Below, in pieces: positions 42,867 to 52,347 of a stretch of DNA of 64,000 nt (position 1 is its first letter; every line of letters starts with the position of its first letter). Both the position numbers and the translations under genes were made by a program. The notes below the pieces were generated by a model. The model did no database searches. It was not told the DNA's origin and saw only the letters and a list, made by a program, of their open reading frames with translations. The stretch is from Algibacter_G agarivorans (lineage in GTDB: Bacteria; Bacteroidota; Bacteroidia; Flavobacteriales; Flavobacteriaceae): NCBI RefSeq assembly GCF_039543245.1, contig NZ_BAABJJ010000044.1, positions 186,001 through 250,000 on the forward strand. The letters run 5' to 3'.

Positions 42867-44795
42867 ATGAATATTTTAACTTCAAGACTTAACCATATAA
42901 TCTTTTCGATATTTTTATCGTTAAGCGCTTGCATGTTTTCTCAAAACAAAATTAAGGCTAGTTGTGGCAATATTACTTCCTCTGAAACTATTGCGTATTA
43001 CAAAAGCCTAAAGCCTGATTTAAAAAAATACGAGCAAGAGTTTTTTAGTTATAGATATAACAAAGGATCAATACCTTCTACAACCATAAACTCTATACCG
43101 GTTAAAGCACATATCATTAGACGTTCAGACGGTTCTGGCGGGCTTAGTCAAGCTAGTTTAAACAACGCTATTACAAACCTAAACACCTTATATGCTGAGG
43201 CCTATCTAGAGTTCTTCTTGTGTGATGGCATTGATTATATAGACGATGACGGTTTAAATAATTTTAAAAAAGGAGATGAAAACACATTAACCGAAGCAAA
43301 CTACGTTTCTGGTTTAATAAATATTTATTTTACAGATTATATTGAAAATGAATCTGAACAAAGCATTTGTGGCTACAGTGATAATATAGGGCGAAATGAT
43401 ATTGTTGTTATGAATAATAGCTGTGCCACTAATGATTCTTCATTAGCACATGAATTAGGTCATTTTTTCTCTTTATTACATACTCATGGTCCTGATAACG
43501 ACAAATTAACTACTGAACTAGTTGATGGTAGTAATTGTGATACCGATGGAGATAGTATTTGCGATACACCTGCTGATCCAAAATTGACAAATTCAAAAAT
43601 TGATGATTTGTGCAATTATATGGGTACTCAAACTGATGCTAATGGCGACCTATTTCAACCGGACACCAGCAACATGATGTCTTATTCAGATAAAAACTGT
43701 AGAACACAATTTTCGCAGCAGCAATTAGCACGTATGTACGCGTTTTATATGACAACAAAAAATTATTTGGCGTGTCCTACCTTCAATGCTAATATTTCAG
43801 TAAATGAAAGCGAAACCTGCGAAGAAACTCTAACTGTAAATTTTGAGGGCTTAAGTGAAAACATTACTAATTGGGAATGGGATATAGATGCTGATGGCAT
43901 TATTGATTATACTTCAAAAAATCCTTCACACACCTATGAAAATGGTATCTATAGTGTTATACTTAAGGTTTCAAACAAATCTAAGACCATAAAAAAAACC
44001 TTTACTAATTTTATTAAAGTAGGTACACAAACTGCTCCTTTAGATGAAAATTTTGAAGATTTTGAAATGTTAGGAGACCATGGTTGGACAAGTAACGATG
44101 CTTCTGGTAGTGGCTACCTTTGGTATACTAATATCGGTGATACACAATCTGAAACTACGGGGCCATCAGATTATAGAAATGCTGAAAACTCATTAAACAC
44201 ATATATGTACGCAGAAGCTTCTGGAGCAAATCCTGGCGATGTAGCAGAATTTATCTCACCATGTTTTACTGTTAATAATGAGAATAGTGAATTAGAGTTT
44301 TCATATCATATGTTCGGTAAGCATATTGGCGAATTACATATAGATCTTAAAACGGAGGATGGCTATATAAATGATTTTATTCCAGCGTTTTATGGTAGTC
44401 AACAGGATAATCAAGATGATCCTTTTTTAACTAAATCCATAAATTTATCTGGGTACACAAATCAAACTATAAAAGTCCGTTTTAGAGCTATAAGAGGTTC
44501 TAGTTGGGATGGCGATATAGCTATTGATAATATTTTCATTAAAACCATTGATGTTGCAATAACAGACGATTATTATAAGGTATACCCTAACCCTGTTCAA
44601 GACGATATGGTTTTTATTAAAAGTAACGACCCAAAAAAAGTTTCAACTTTTGAGGTTTCTAATTTAGTTGGTCAGATATTTTTATCAGGAACAATAACAA
44701 ATCAGCCAATCGACGTAAGTAATCTATCTTCGGGAACTTATTTACTTATTTTGACAAATGGTGAATCGAGAGTCTTAAAAAAGATTATCAAATAG
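42867..44795 (+). CDS. Secreted M43-type (pappalysin-like) zinc metalloprotease with T9SS tail
   Basis: 642 residues with a signal peptide (about 1-25). The metalloprotease domain has H-E-L-G-H-F-F-S-L-L-H (zinc ligands His195, His199, His205; catalytic Glu196), D-T-P-A-D-P and a Met-turn N-M-M-S-Y. A PKD-like domain (about 310-390), a MAM/jelly-roll-like segment with W-D-G-D-I-A-I-D-N-I near 560, and a type-A T9SS tail ending K-K-I-I-K follow. It is probably an extracellular protein-degrading enzyme. TACATTTG at 42836-42843 may be its -7 box. Confidence 0.9.
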   Translation: MNILTSRLNHIIFSIFLSLSACMFSQNKIKASCGNITSSETIAYYKSLKPDLKKYEQEFFSYRYNKGSIPSTTINSIPVKAHIIRRSDGSGGLSQASLNNAITNLNTLYAEAYLEFFLCDGIDYIDDDGLNNFKKGDENTLTEANYVSGLINIYFTDYIENESEQSICGYSDNIGRNDIVVMNNSCATNDSSLAHELGHFFSLLHTHGPDNDKLTTELVDGSNCDTDGDSICDTPADPKLTNSKIDDLCNYMGTQTDANGDLFQPDTSNMMSYSDKNCRTQFSQQQLARMYAFYMTTKNYLACPTFNANISVNESETCEETLTVNFEGLSENITNWEWDIDADGIIDYTSKNPSHTYENGIYSVILKVSNKSKTIKKTFTNFIKVGTQTAPLDENFEDFEMLGDHGWTSNDASGSGYLWYTNIGDTQSETTGPSDYRNAENSLNTYMYAEASGANPGDVAEFISPCFTVNNENSELEFSYHMFGKHIGELHIDLKTEDGYINDFIPAFYGSQQDNQDDPFLTKSINLSGYTNQTIKVRFRAIRGSSWDGDIAIDNIFIKTIDVAITDDYYKVYPNPVQDDMVFIKSNDPKKVSTFEVSNLVGQIFLSGTITNQPIDVSNLSSGTYLLILTNGESRVLKKIIK

Positions 44796-44987
44796 CCTTT
44801 ATTTTTAGCTCCAAATCTCACTAATATTCACTAATATTTAAAAAATCTTTAGATATTCTATTGGTGTAATCATTTTTGGATAATAACCAACCTACCACCG
44901 GCTGGCAGGTTTCCCGAATTTTAAATGTACATAGCTGCTCATTTATTCGTGCTAATTAGTGCAATTCGTGGCTTATTTTACCAACAT

Positions 44988-46022
44988 TTACCTTTTAAGC
45001 AAGGCTTTATTAATACGTTTTATTAGACTTGGTCCTTCATAAATAAATCCTGTATAAATTTGAACTAAATCTGCGCCAGCATCAATTTTTTCTAAAGCAT
45101 CTTTAGCAGAATGAATACCCCCTACTCCTATTATCGGAAATGCTTTATTACTTTTATCTGAAAGGTATTTTACAACCTGAGTACTTTTATCTTTTATGGG
45201 CTGTCCGCTTAAACCACCATTTCCAATACTTTCTAGTAAAGTGTCTGAGGCTTTTAAACCGCTCCGGTCTGTAGAGGTATTACTTGCAATAACACCATCT
45301 AATTTGGTATTAGCAACCAGTTCAATAATCTCGTCTAATTGATTATTGTTTAAATCGGGCGCTATTTTTAATAAGATGGGTTTTTGTTTTTCAAAAGTAT
45401 TATTCGCTTTTTGTACCGCTCCAATAAGTTCTTCTAAATAATCTTTATCATTTAATTTAGCATGACTCCCCACATTTGGGCAACTTACATTAAGTACAAA
45501 ATAATCAACATACGGATGCAATGCATTAAAGCACTCCAAATAATCTTTAGTATAACCTTCTGGTTTTGTACTGGTGTTTTTCCCAATATTCCCGCCAATA
45601 ATCAATTTTCCTTTATTCTTTTTAAGTTGTGTAATGGCAGCCTCTAGGCCGTCATTGTTAAAGCCCATTCGGTTAATAATACCTTGGTCGTCTTTTAACC
45701 TAAAAAGCCTTTTCTTAGGGTTTCCTGCTTGCCCCTTAGGTGTTACCGTACCAATTTCAATAAAACCGAACCCGAAATTTGCCAATTCATTGTACAGCAC
45801 CGCGTTTTTATCAAAACCGGCTGCCAGACCTACGGGATTTTTAAATGTAAGTCCGAATAATTTTCGCTCCAATCGTACATCTTCAATAGTATATAAACTT
45901 CTAAATATAGATGGGAATCCAGGAATTTTAGATGTGAATTTTATTAATGAAAATGTAAAATGATGAATTTTTTCGGGGTCGAATGAAAAAAATAAAGGAC
46001 GAAGTAGTAATTTATACATCAA
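44988..46022 (-). CDS. pyrD: Dihydroorotate dehydrogenase, quinone-dependent (class 2)
   Basis: 344 residues. The N-terminal amphipathic helical pair before the barrel (about 1-45) is the membrane/quinone entry region of class 2 enzymes. The FMN barrel has N-P-V-G-L-A-A-G-F-D-K and the catalytic Ser in N-V-S-C-P-N. Near the end are G-V-G-G-I and D-A-G-A-D-L-V-Q-I-Y-T-G. It oxidises dihydroorotate to orotate in pyrimidine synthesis. Single gene. Confidence 0.96.
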   Translation of the reverse strand: MMYKLLLRPLFFSFDPEKIHHFTFSLIKFTSKIPGFPSIFRSLYTIEDVRLERKLFGLTFKNPVGLAAGFDKNAVLYNELANFGFGFIEIGTVTPKGQAGNPKKRLFRLKDDQGIINRMGFNNDGLEAAITQLKKNKGKLIIGGNIGKNTSTKPEGYTKDYLECFNALHPYVDYFVLNVSCPNVGSHAKLNDKDYLEELIGAVQKANNTFEKQKPILLKIAPDLNNNQLDEIIELVANTKLDGVIASNTSTDRSGLKASDTLLESIGNGGLSGQPIKDKSTQVVKYLSDKSNKAFPIIGVGGIHSAKDALEKIDAGADLVQIYTGFIYEGPSLIKRINKALLKR

Positions 46023-46180
46023 TGTAATTTAATGCAAAAATAAGCCTAAATAGTGTAACTAAAAAATCAACAAAATCAAAAGCTAAAAAAATTAATAATC
46101 GTAAATTAGAGCCATTAAATAGCTATTAATTAAAAAAGAATTCCTAGAGGCTTTGCATCGGGATTTCAGTTGAAATTGTC

Positions 46181-46200
46181 ATTCCCATGAAATCGGGAAT
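46181..46200. repeat. Dispersed palindrome (ATTCCC/GGGAAT)
   Basis: ATTCCC-ATGAAATC-GGGAAT upstream of pepT, the same type as 30113-30147 and 32185-32208. Confidence 0.45.
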
Positions 46201-46249
46201 CTCTAAAAACAGAATATATTTTACGCGAATAATACTAAATTCCATCTAA

Positions 46250-47488
46250 ATGATATCAAAACAACACATCATAAAACGCTTTTTAAGTTACGTAACTATT
46301 GATACAGAATCTGACCCAACATCAGACACCACACCTAGCACAATAAAGCAATGGAATTTAGCAACTAAACTAGCTGAAGAACTTAAAAGCATTGGCATGC
46401 AAGATGTTGATATTGATGAAAACGCATACATTATGGCTACTTTACCGAGCAATGTTGACCATGATGTTCCTACAATAGGGTTTATTTCGCATTTTGATAC
46501 CTCGCCAGATTTTACAGGAGCCAACGTAAAACCCCAAATTATTGAGAATTATGATGGAAAAGACATTGTTTTAAATGAAACTGAAAACATTATACTATCG
46601 CCAGATTATTTTGATGATTTACTGCTTTATAAAGGTCAAACTTTAATCACCACAGATGGCACGACCCTTTTGGGTGCAGATGACAAAGCTGGTATTTGCG
46701 AAATCGTTTCAGCCATGGAGTACCTGATCAATCATTCTGAAATTAAACACGGTAAAATCCGAGTTGGGTTTACGCCCGATGAAGAAATTGGTAGAGGTGC
46801 TCACAAATTTGATGTTGAAAAATTTGGAGCAGATTGGGCATACACCATGGACGGCAGTCAAGTAGGCGAATTAGAATATGAAAATTTTAATGCAGCTGAA
46901 GCTGTTGTAAAAGTAAAAGGAAAAATTGTTCATCCAGGTTATGCCAAAGGAAAAATGATAAACTCCATGTACATTGCACAAGAGTTTATTAATTCGCTAC
47001 CCCGAATGGAAACACCAGAACACACTGAAGGTTACCAAGGTTTTTTCCATTTGCATGACACGAAAGGGGACGTAGAAGAAACCGTTTTACAGTACATTAT
47101 TCGCGACCATGATAAAGGTCATTTTGAAGCTAGAAAAGAAGTGATGGTAAAACTGACCAACGAACTTAATTCGCAATACGGCAGGGAAGTCATTACAACC
47201 GAAATTAAAGACCAGTACTTCAACATGAAAGAAAAAATAGAACCCGTAATGCATATTGTTGATATTGCTGAAGAAGCCATGAAACAACTAAACATCGAAC
47301 CGCATATTAAAGCCATTCGTGGTGGTACAGATGGCTCTCAATTAAGCTACATGGGCTTACCTTGCCCAAATATATTTGCTGGCGGTCATAATTTTCATGG
47401 GCGCTACGAGTATGTACCTGTTGAAAGTATGATTAAAGCAACTGAAGTTATTTGTAAGATTGCAGAATTAACGGCGGAAAGGAAGTAG
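46250..47488 (+). CDS. pepT: Peptidase T (tripeptide aminopeptidase)
   Basis: 412 residues, M20B family. Zinc-ligand blocks are F-I-S-H-F-D-T-S-P-D, L-L-G-A-D-D-K-A-G and T-P-D-E-E-I-G-R-G-A-H. The late G-G-T-D-G-S-Q-L-S and N-I-F-A-G-G-H-N-F-H-G complete the site. The enzyme releases N-terminal residues from tripeptides in the cytoplasm. It is preceded by a 200-bp region with a short palindrome. Confidence 0.96.
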   Translation: MISKQHIIKRFLSYVTIDTESDPTSDTTPSTIKQWNLATKLAEELKSIGMQDVDIDENAYIMATLPSNVDHDVPTIGFISHFDTSPDFTGANVKPQIIENYDGKDIVLNETENIILSPDYFDDLLLYKGQTLITTDGTTLLGADDKAGICEIVSAMEYLINHSEIKHGKIRVGFTPDEEIGRGAHKFDVEKFGADWAYTMDGSQVGELEYENFNAAEAVVKVKGKIVHPGYAKGKMINSMYIAQEFINSLPRMETPEHTEGYQGFFHLHDTKGDVEETVLQYIIRDHDKGHFEARKEVMVKLTNELNSQYGREVITTEIKDQYFNMKEKIEPVMHIVDIAEEAMKQLNIEPHIKAIRGGTDGSQLSYMGLPCPNIFAGGHNFHGRYEYVPVESMIKATEVICKIAELTAERK

Positions 47489-47520
47489 GTGGTTTTAAGT
47501 CTAGAACCTGTAAACTTGAC

Positions 47521-47640
47521 TTTGTGAAAATTTCAGCTAACTTCGTTTAACGTCCGATATAGTTGACCTGTGGTGAACTTGTTTCAGTATTAAAACGCAA
47601 CCATATCTTAGCATTAAACGAACCTTTGACCCGTCCTGAA
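47521..47640. repeat. Dispersed repeat of about 120 bp, copy 2, ending in an IS3-type end
   Basis: Matches 17601-17724, including CTTCGTTTAA, TGAACTTGTTTCAGTA, ATTAAACGAAC and TGACCCGTCCTGAA. With the remnant below it fills the gene-free stretch 47489-47922. Confidence 0.65.
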
Positions 47641-47650
47641 ATAAAAAATA

Positions 47651-47872
47651 AAAAAAGTCTACTCCGTTGAAGAATATATAGAATCCAACTCGCATTTTGG
47701 AGAAGCACTTACTGTGCCTAGAAATATTATAAATTCTACGGAACTAAACGAAGCTCTAAAATGGTCTGCACCCACCTACGATTTAAACGGTAAAAACATT
47801 TTGGGCTTAAGGGCATTTAAAAATCATTTTGAAGTTTATTTGGTATTACATGATAAATACAAAAACTGCTAA
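47651..47872 (+). pseudogene. DUF1801 (YdhG-like) fragment without start
   Basis: An open frame of about 73 codons reads V-E-E-Y-I-E-S-N-S, A-L-K-W-S-A-P-T-Y-D and L-G-L-R-A-F-K-N-H-F, the N-terminal half of DUF1801 domains. No start codon is present; the frame begins right after the IS-like TGACCCGTCCTGAA end. Past L-R-A-F-K-N-H-F the expected sequence is lost, suggesting a frameshift. A truncated remnant. Confidence 0.6.
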
Positions 47873-47875
47873 AAA

Positions 47876-47901
47876 AAAAAGCTTCCAAAAAGGAAGCTTT
47901 T
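47876..47901 (-). terminator. Terminator behind yajC
   Basis: AAAAGCTTCC/GGAAGCTTTT around AAAAA, with a long T run on the minus strand. It lies 22 bp after the yajC stop. Confidence 0.8.
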
Positions 47902-47922
47902 AAAATATTTTAAAAGTATATA

Positions 47923-48216
47923 TTATTTAACTTTTGCTGGTGTATTTAACTTACTACTCATTTCCATAGAAATGGCTGAGCGTTCGTACTTTAATTTTCC
48001 AGACATCGTTTCTATAACACAACTACCATCTTTATCGTTTAGTTCTAAAACCTTACCGTGCAATCCGCTTTTAGTAACTACTTTATCGCCACGTTTTAAA
48101 TCTGCAGCAAATTTCTTTTCCTTTTTTGCACGTTTCATTTGCGGTGCAATCATAAAGAAATACACGACTACAAACATTAAAATAAATGGCAAAAATTGCC
48201 CTATTCCTTCTCCCAT
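47923..48216 (-). CDS. yajC: Preprotein translocase subunit YajC
   Basis: 97 residues with one N-terminal membrane helix (about 8-25) and the typical M-I-A-P-Q-M-K-R-x-K-K-E-K and L-K-R-G-D-K-V-V-T-K-S-G-L blocks. YajC associates with SecDF in protein export. It is last in the order nusB, DUF1573, yajC, which is common in Bacteroidota. Confidence 0.94.
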   Translation of the reverse strand: MGEGIGQFLPFILMFVVVYFFMIAPQMKRAKKEKKFAADLKRGDKVVTKSGLHGKVLELNDKDGSCVIETMSGKLKYERSAISMEMSSKLNTPAKVK

Positions 48217-48228
48217 TATGTCTATTAT

Positions 48229-48717
48229 TTAGTTTTTAGCTGCTACTGGTTTAACAGCTGGTTTTTTATTTGGGTCTGGTTTAACAAACGCCGTAATTTT
48301 AACAATTTCACTACCTTTTTCTGTATTTGCAGTAACCGTTATTGATTTTGAAACTTTATTAGAGCCACTACCATTAAACTTAACAGAAAATTGTCCTTCT
48401 CCTCCTGGTAATAATGGTTCTCTACTCCAATCTTGTGGTACTGTACAACCACATGAACTTTTAATATCCGTAATCACTAAAGGTGCATCACCCGTATTTT
48501 TATATTTAAAAACTGTTGAAACGGCTGTTTTAGCTTCAATTTCTCCAAAATCGTGTTCTTTCTTGTCAAACTCAATTACAGGAAATTTAGATGAACTTGC
48601 ATCTCTAACAGCAGCTGCAGCTACATTAGTTTCATCAATTTTTTTAGCAGCGTTCTCTTTACAAGACGCAAAAGCAATTAAACATAATGTGCTTAATCCT
48701 AATATTACTTTTTTCAT
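48229..48717 (-). CDS. DUF1573 lipoprotein
   Basis: 162 residues with a lipoprotein signal (F-A-S-C, Cys19). It has an Ig-like DUF1573 domain (about 45-150): F-D-K-K-E-H-D-F-G and K-S-S-C-G-C-T-V-P, the latter a Cys pair typical of the family. Function unknown; often encoded beside yajC, as here (12 bp). A Pro/Lys tail ends the protein. Confidence 0.88.
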   Translation of the reverse strand: MKKVILGLSTLCLIAFASCKENAAKKIDETNVAAAAVRDASSSKFPVIEFDKKEHDFGEIEAKTAVSTVFKYKNTGDAPLVITDIKSSCGCTVPQDWSREPLLPGGEGQFSVKFNGSGSNKVSKSITVTANTEKGSEIVKITAFVKPDPNKKPAVKPVAAKN

Positions 48718-48819
48718 GATAATTATTTTTAATATTATTTGGTGCGTAAAAATAGTAATTATTTAAATGATTAAAAATTTTAGTTACTGTCTTAACAGAA
48801 AATAAACATTTTTAAGACA

Positions 48820-49764
48820 TTACATCAATCCGCGTCCTACTTTGTTTAATGTTCCAGACGCTTCATATTCTTTAACTAGCTTATCCAAAATACCATTAAT
48901 GAATATACTACTCTTTGGTGTAGAATATTCTTTTGCTATTTCTAAATACTCATTAATAGTTACTTTTACTGGAATTGACGGAAATTTTTGCAATTCGCAA
49001 ATAGCCATTTGCAACAACACATAATCAACGTTTGCAATACGATCTGTGTCCCAGTTTTGGGTTTTAAGTTCTATTTCTTTATTAATCGCAGTTTTATTTA
49101 AAAGTGCCTTCTTAAATAAATCAATAGCAAATTGTTTATCATCAGCATCTTTATACAACCTTGGGATAAAAAAGCTTTCAGGTGATGTTGTTTTCACTTT
49201 TCGCAATAGCTTTAAAATAGTAGTGTTTACTGTAGGAAGATCATCTAACCAGGTTAGATTTTTATCTTCCATATATTCATAAAGTTTATCGTTTGGTGCA
49301 ATAACATCTTTAAAAATATCAACAATAAAATCTTTATCTTCTTTAAAATCCGAAACTCTAGTTTGCATATACTCCTTATACAAATCACTAGAAACTATGG
49401 CTTTAAAAATAATATCTACATACTCGCCATCTAAATCCCAGTTTGTAATTTTATAAGTTTCTAACCTGTTTTTTAATTCAAGATTATCCTTTAAAAGTTT
49501 TAATAATTGATTATTAATAAACTTTCTGTTTGGATCTTTATCTTCTTGAGTAGCGAGGTGTTTTTTTTGTTTCTTTTGTAAATCGTTTTCAGCTCTTTTT
49601 TGAACTTCAATTAATAACGAGATTAATAACAAGTACAAGTTGTACATATTATCTATACTAAACAATAAAAACTTTTGATCCTTACTAAAATCATCACTCT
49701 CTCCTCCTTTAAAGGCATACATAGTTTGCATTACTTTTACGCGAATATGTCTTCTGTTTAGCAT
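48820..49764 (-). CDS. nusB: Transcription antitermination protein NusB, extended form
   Basis: 314 residues, about twice the length of E. coli NusB. The RNA-binding NusB fold is in the C-terminal half, with Y-V-L-L-Q-M-A-I-C-E-L, V-T-I-N-E-Y-L-E-I-A-K-E-Y and F-I-N-G-I-L-D-K-L. The N-terminal charged region starts R-R-H-I-R-V-K-V-M-Q. This extended form is usual in Bacteroidota. NusB acts in rRNA antitermination with NusE. A TTTG/TAAATTTC promoter lies 30 bp upstream. Confidence 0.93.
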   Translation of the reverse strand: MLNRRHIRVKVMQTMYAFKGGESDDFSKDQKFLLFSIDNMYNLYLLLISLLIEVQKRAENDLQKKQKKHLATQEDKDPNRKFINNQLLKLLKDNLELKNRLETYKITNWDLDGEYVDIIFKAIVSSDLYKEYMQTRVSDFKEDKDFIVDIFKDVIAPNDKLYEYMEDKNLTWLDDLPTVNTTILKLLRKVKTTSPESFFIPRLYKDADDKQFAIDLFKKALLNKTAINKEIELKTQNWDTDRIANVDYVLLQMAICELQKFPSIPVKVTINEYLEIAKEYSTPKSSIFINGILDKLVKEYEASGTLNKVGRGLM

Positions 49765-49793
49765 AATTACAAAGAACTTTAATTAAAAAATAT

Positions 49794-49823
49794 GAAATTT
49801 ATTCATGGTTTTCGAGCCGCAAA
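49794..49823 (-). promoter_or_regulatory. nusB promoter
   Basis: Minus strand: TTTG at 49823-49820, an 18-bp spacer, then TAAATTTC at 49801-49794, one mismatch from TAnnTTTG. It lies 30 bp before the nusB start. Confidence 0.55.
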
Positions 49824-49940
49824 AATAACACTATATTTAAAAAAACACATGGTATTATTCATTTAATTATCACAAGATGTTTTAAGCTATATTTAACAAT
49901 TAGCTTATTATTTTCAACAGCTTTAATTATCAATAATCCC

Positions 49941-49948
49941 TATATTTG
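49941..49948 (+). promoter_or_regulatory. -7 box of the ABC exporter gene
   Basis: TATATTTG, perfect to TAnnTTTG, 23 bp before the ATG at 49972. No convincing -33 sequence is seen. Confidence 0.5.
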
Positions 49949-49971
49949 CGCTTCTATCACTAATTTAGTAA

Positions 49972-51729
49972 ATGAAAGAGTTACAGCACTTAAATAAGTA
50001 CTTTTTAAAATATAAGACGCACCTTTTAGTTGGTACTCTAATTACTATTGCTGCTAGAATATTTTTGCTTTTTACACCCAGATATGTAAAAGAAATTTTT
50101 GTTGTTATTGAAAAATACACAAAAGGGGCAATTACTCAAGATGTTTTTGAAAGCGAACTTGCAGAAGCTATTCTATATATTATAGGAGCTGCAATAATTG
50201 GTGGTGTTCTTACCTTTTTTATGAGGCAGGCTATTATAAATGTGTCGCGTTATATAGAATTTGATTTAAAAAACGAAATCTATGAGCAGTACCAAAAGCT
50301 ATCCTTAAATTTTTATAAGAAGAACAGAACGGGCGATTTAATGAACCGTATTACTGAAGATGTTGGCAGGGTACGTATGTACGCAGGGCCTGCACTTATG
50401 TATAGTATCAATACACTTGCGCTTTTTGTTATTGTTATTATTTATATGGTAAATGCATCGCCAAAATTGACATTATATACTATTGTTCCATTGCCAATTT
50501 TATCGGTTATCATATATAAATTAAGTAAAGAAATACACAAGCGCAGTACGATAGTTCAAGAATATCTATCTAAACTTTCTACATTTACACAAGAGTCCTT
50601 TAGTGGTATTTCCGTAATTAAAGCCTATGGTATTGAACCACAAACTTCTGTAAATTTTAAATCGCTTGCCGCGGAAAGTAAAGCCAAACAAATAAGTTTA
50701 GTTAAAGTACAAGCTTGGTTTTTCCCTATGATGATTTTACTTATTGGCGCCAGCAATCTATTAGTTATTTACGTTGGAGGGATGCAATATATAAATGGTG
50801 AAATTGAAAGTATAGGTACCATTGCAGAGTTTATTATTTATGTAAATATGCTAACGTGGCCTGTAGCAACCGTGGGTTGGGTAACCTCTATTGTGCAACA
50901 AGCTGAAGCCTCTCAAAAACGAATAAACGAATTTTTAAAAATCGAACCCGAAATTAAAAACATGGTAAATTCACCTACCAAAATAACAGGAGATATTAGC
51001 TTTAATAATGTTTCTTTCACTTATGATGACACTAATATTCAGGCATTAAAAGGCGTTAGTTTTCACATCAAAGAAGGTGAGACATTGGCTATTTTAGGAA
51101 AAACGGGAGCCGGAAAATCTACTATTTTAGATTTAATAGGAAGGCTTTACGATATTGACGAAGGTTCTATTATCATAAATGACACAGAAATCAACCAACT
51201 TAATTTAACAGATTTAAGAAACAGTATTGGGTATGTACCTCAAGATGCGTTTTTGTTTTCAGATACTATTAAGACCAACATTAAGTTTGGAAATCATGAT
51301 GCTACCGATGATGACGTTATAGAGGCTGCAAAAAACGCCCAAGTACACAAAAACATTATCAAATTTAACAAAGGTTATGATACCAAATTAGGTGAACGTG
51401 GTATTACGCTCTCCGGTGGGCAAAAACAACGTATTTCCATTGCTAGAGCAATTATAAAATCGCCTAAAATATTATTATTTGATGATTGTTTATCTGCTGT
51501 TGACACCGAAACTGAAGAAAAAATATTAAAGAATCTTGATAAAATATCGAAAGGAAAAACCACTATTATTGTTAGCCACAGGGTTTCTTCAGCAAAAAAT
51601 GCCGATAAAATCATTGTACTCGATAACGGTAAAATTGTTCAAGAAGGCACACATGATACGCTTATAAATATTGATGGTTATTATAAACATCTTTACTTAA
51701 AACAACTGAGTGAAACAACATCTAAGTAA
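49972..51729 (+). CDS. ABC exporter, fused permease and ATPase (MsbA/LmrA-like)
   Basis: 585 residues: a six-helix permease domain (about 15-310) with F-Y-K-K-N-R-T-G-D-L-M-N-R and an ATPase domain (about 335-575). The ATPase has Walker A G-K-T-G-A-G-K-S, signature L-S-G-G-Q, Walker B I-L-L-F-D-D and H-loop V-S-H-R. Walker B ends D-D where most have D-E, so the usual catalytic Glu is Asp. Half-transporter acting as a dimer; the substrate (lipid or drug) is not known. Confidence 0.92.
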   Translation: MKELQHLNKYFLKYKTHLLVGTLITIAARIFLLFTPRYVKEIFVVIEKYTKGAITQDVFESELAEAILYIIGAAIIGGVLTFFMRQAIINVSRYIEFDLKNEIYEQYQKLSLNFYKKNRTGDLMNRITEDVGRVRMYAGPALMYSINTLALFVIVIIYMVNASPKLTLYTIVPLPILSVIIYKLSKEIHKRSTIVQEYLSKLSTFTQESFSGISVIKAYGIEPQTSVNFKSLAAESKAKQISLVKVQAWFFPMMILLIGASNLLVIYVGGMQYINGEIESIGTIAEFIIYVNMLTWPVATVGWVTSIVQQAEASQKRINEFLKIEPEIKNMVNSPTKITGDISFNNVSFTYDDTNIQALKGVSFHIKEGETLAILGKTGAGKSTILDLIGRLYDIDEGSIIINDTEINQLNLTDLRNSIGYVPQDAFLFSDTIKTNIKFGNHDATDDDVIEAAKNAQVHKNIIKFNKGYDTKLGERGITLSGGQKQRISIARAIIKSPKILLFDDCLSAVDTETEEKILKNLDKISKGKTTIIVSHRVSSAKNADKIIVLDNGKIVQEGTHDTLINIDGYYKHLYLKQLSETTSK

Positions 51730-51885
51730 GATACATTCTTAAACAATAACCACTTAGAGTGTTTTTTTATTCAATTAAATGCAACAAAAACCAACTTTAC
51801 AAAAAGAAAATTCATAATTTATTGGTTAGTATCAGTTTTTTTTTAGATTTTTGATAGAATTATAAAAACAAATTACAATTCAATT

Positions 51886-52269
51886 ATGAACTATAATGGT
51901 ATGATGGAGAAAGAGGAAATTTTTTCGAAAGTATTAAGAGCTGGAAGACGCACTTATTTTTTTGATGTAAGAGCTACTAAGGCTGAAGATTATTACTTAA
52001 CAATTACTGAAAGTAAAAAATTCACTAATGACGATGGATCGTTTCATTATAAAAAACATAAAATTTATATTTACAAAGAAGACTTTTCTGAATTTAAAGA
52101 CATTTTAGCTGAAATGACTGATTATATCATTAATGAAAAAGGTGATGAAGTGATTAGCGAACGTCATCAAAAAGACTTTAAAAAAGAATATGACGAAACA
52201 CTTAGAGTTACAGAAGACGAATTAAAAACTCCGGGAAGTTTTACAGATATCAATTTTGATGATATTTAA
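51886..52269 (+). CDS. DUF3276 (Pur-alpha-like) nucleic-acid-binding protein
   Basis: 127 residues, or about 122 if translation starts at the Met before M-E-K-E-E. The repeat K-V-L-R-A-G-R-R-T-Y-F-F-D-V-R and Y-Y-L-T-I-T-E-S-K-K matches the PUR fold, which binds single-stranded DNA or RNA. DUF3276 is close to universal in Bacteroidota, which supports the taxonomic placement. Single gene with terminator. Confidence 0.92.
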   Translation: MNYNGMMEKEEIFSKVLRAGRRTYFFDVRATKAEDYYLTITESKKFTNDDGSFHYKKHKIYIYKEDFSEFKDILAEMTDYIINEKGDEVISERHQKDFKKEYDETLRVTEDELKTPGSFTDINFDDI

Positions 52270-52291
52270 ATAGCCATCAAACAAAATAATG

Positions 52292-52327
52292 CAAACCGTA
52301 GTTATCTCTTTAATTACGGTTTTTTTA
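52292..52327 (+). terminator. Terminator of the DUF3276 gene
   Basis: AAACCGTAGTTA/TAATTACGGTTT with small mismatch, then T7. It is also near the 3' end of the convergent csaA gene. Confidence 0.75.
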
Positions 52328-52347
52328 TTCTTAAACATATGGCAACT

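Noticed and set aside
44930..44980. Repeat-like text GTGCTAATTAGTGCAATTCGTG before pyrD
   Set aside because: It looks like a known type of flavobacterial intergenic repeat, but only one copy is in the window, so I cannot support it from sequence.
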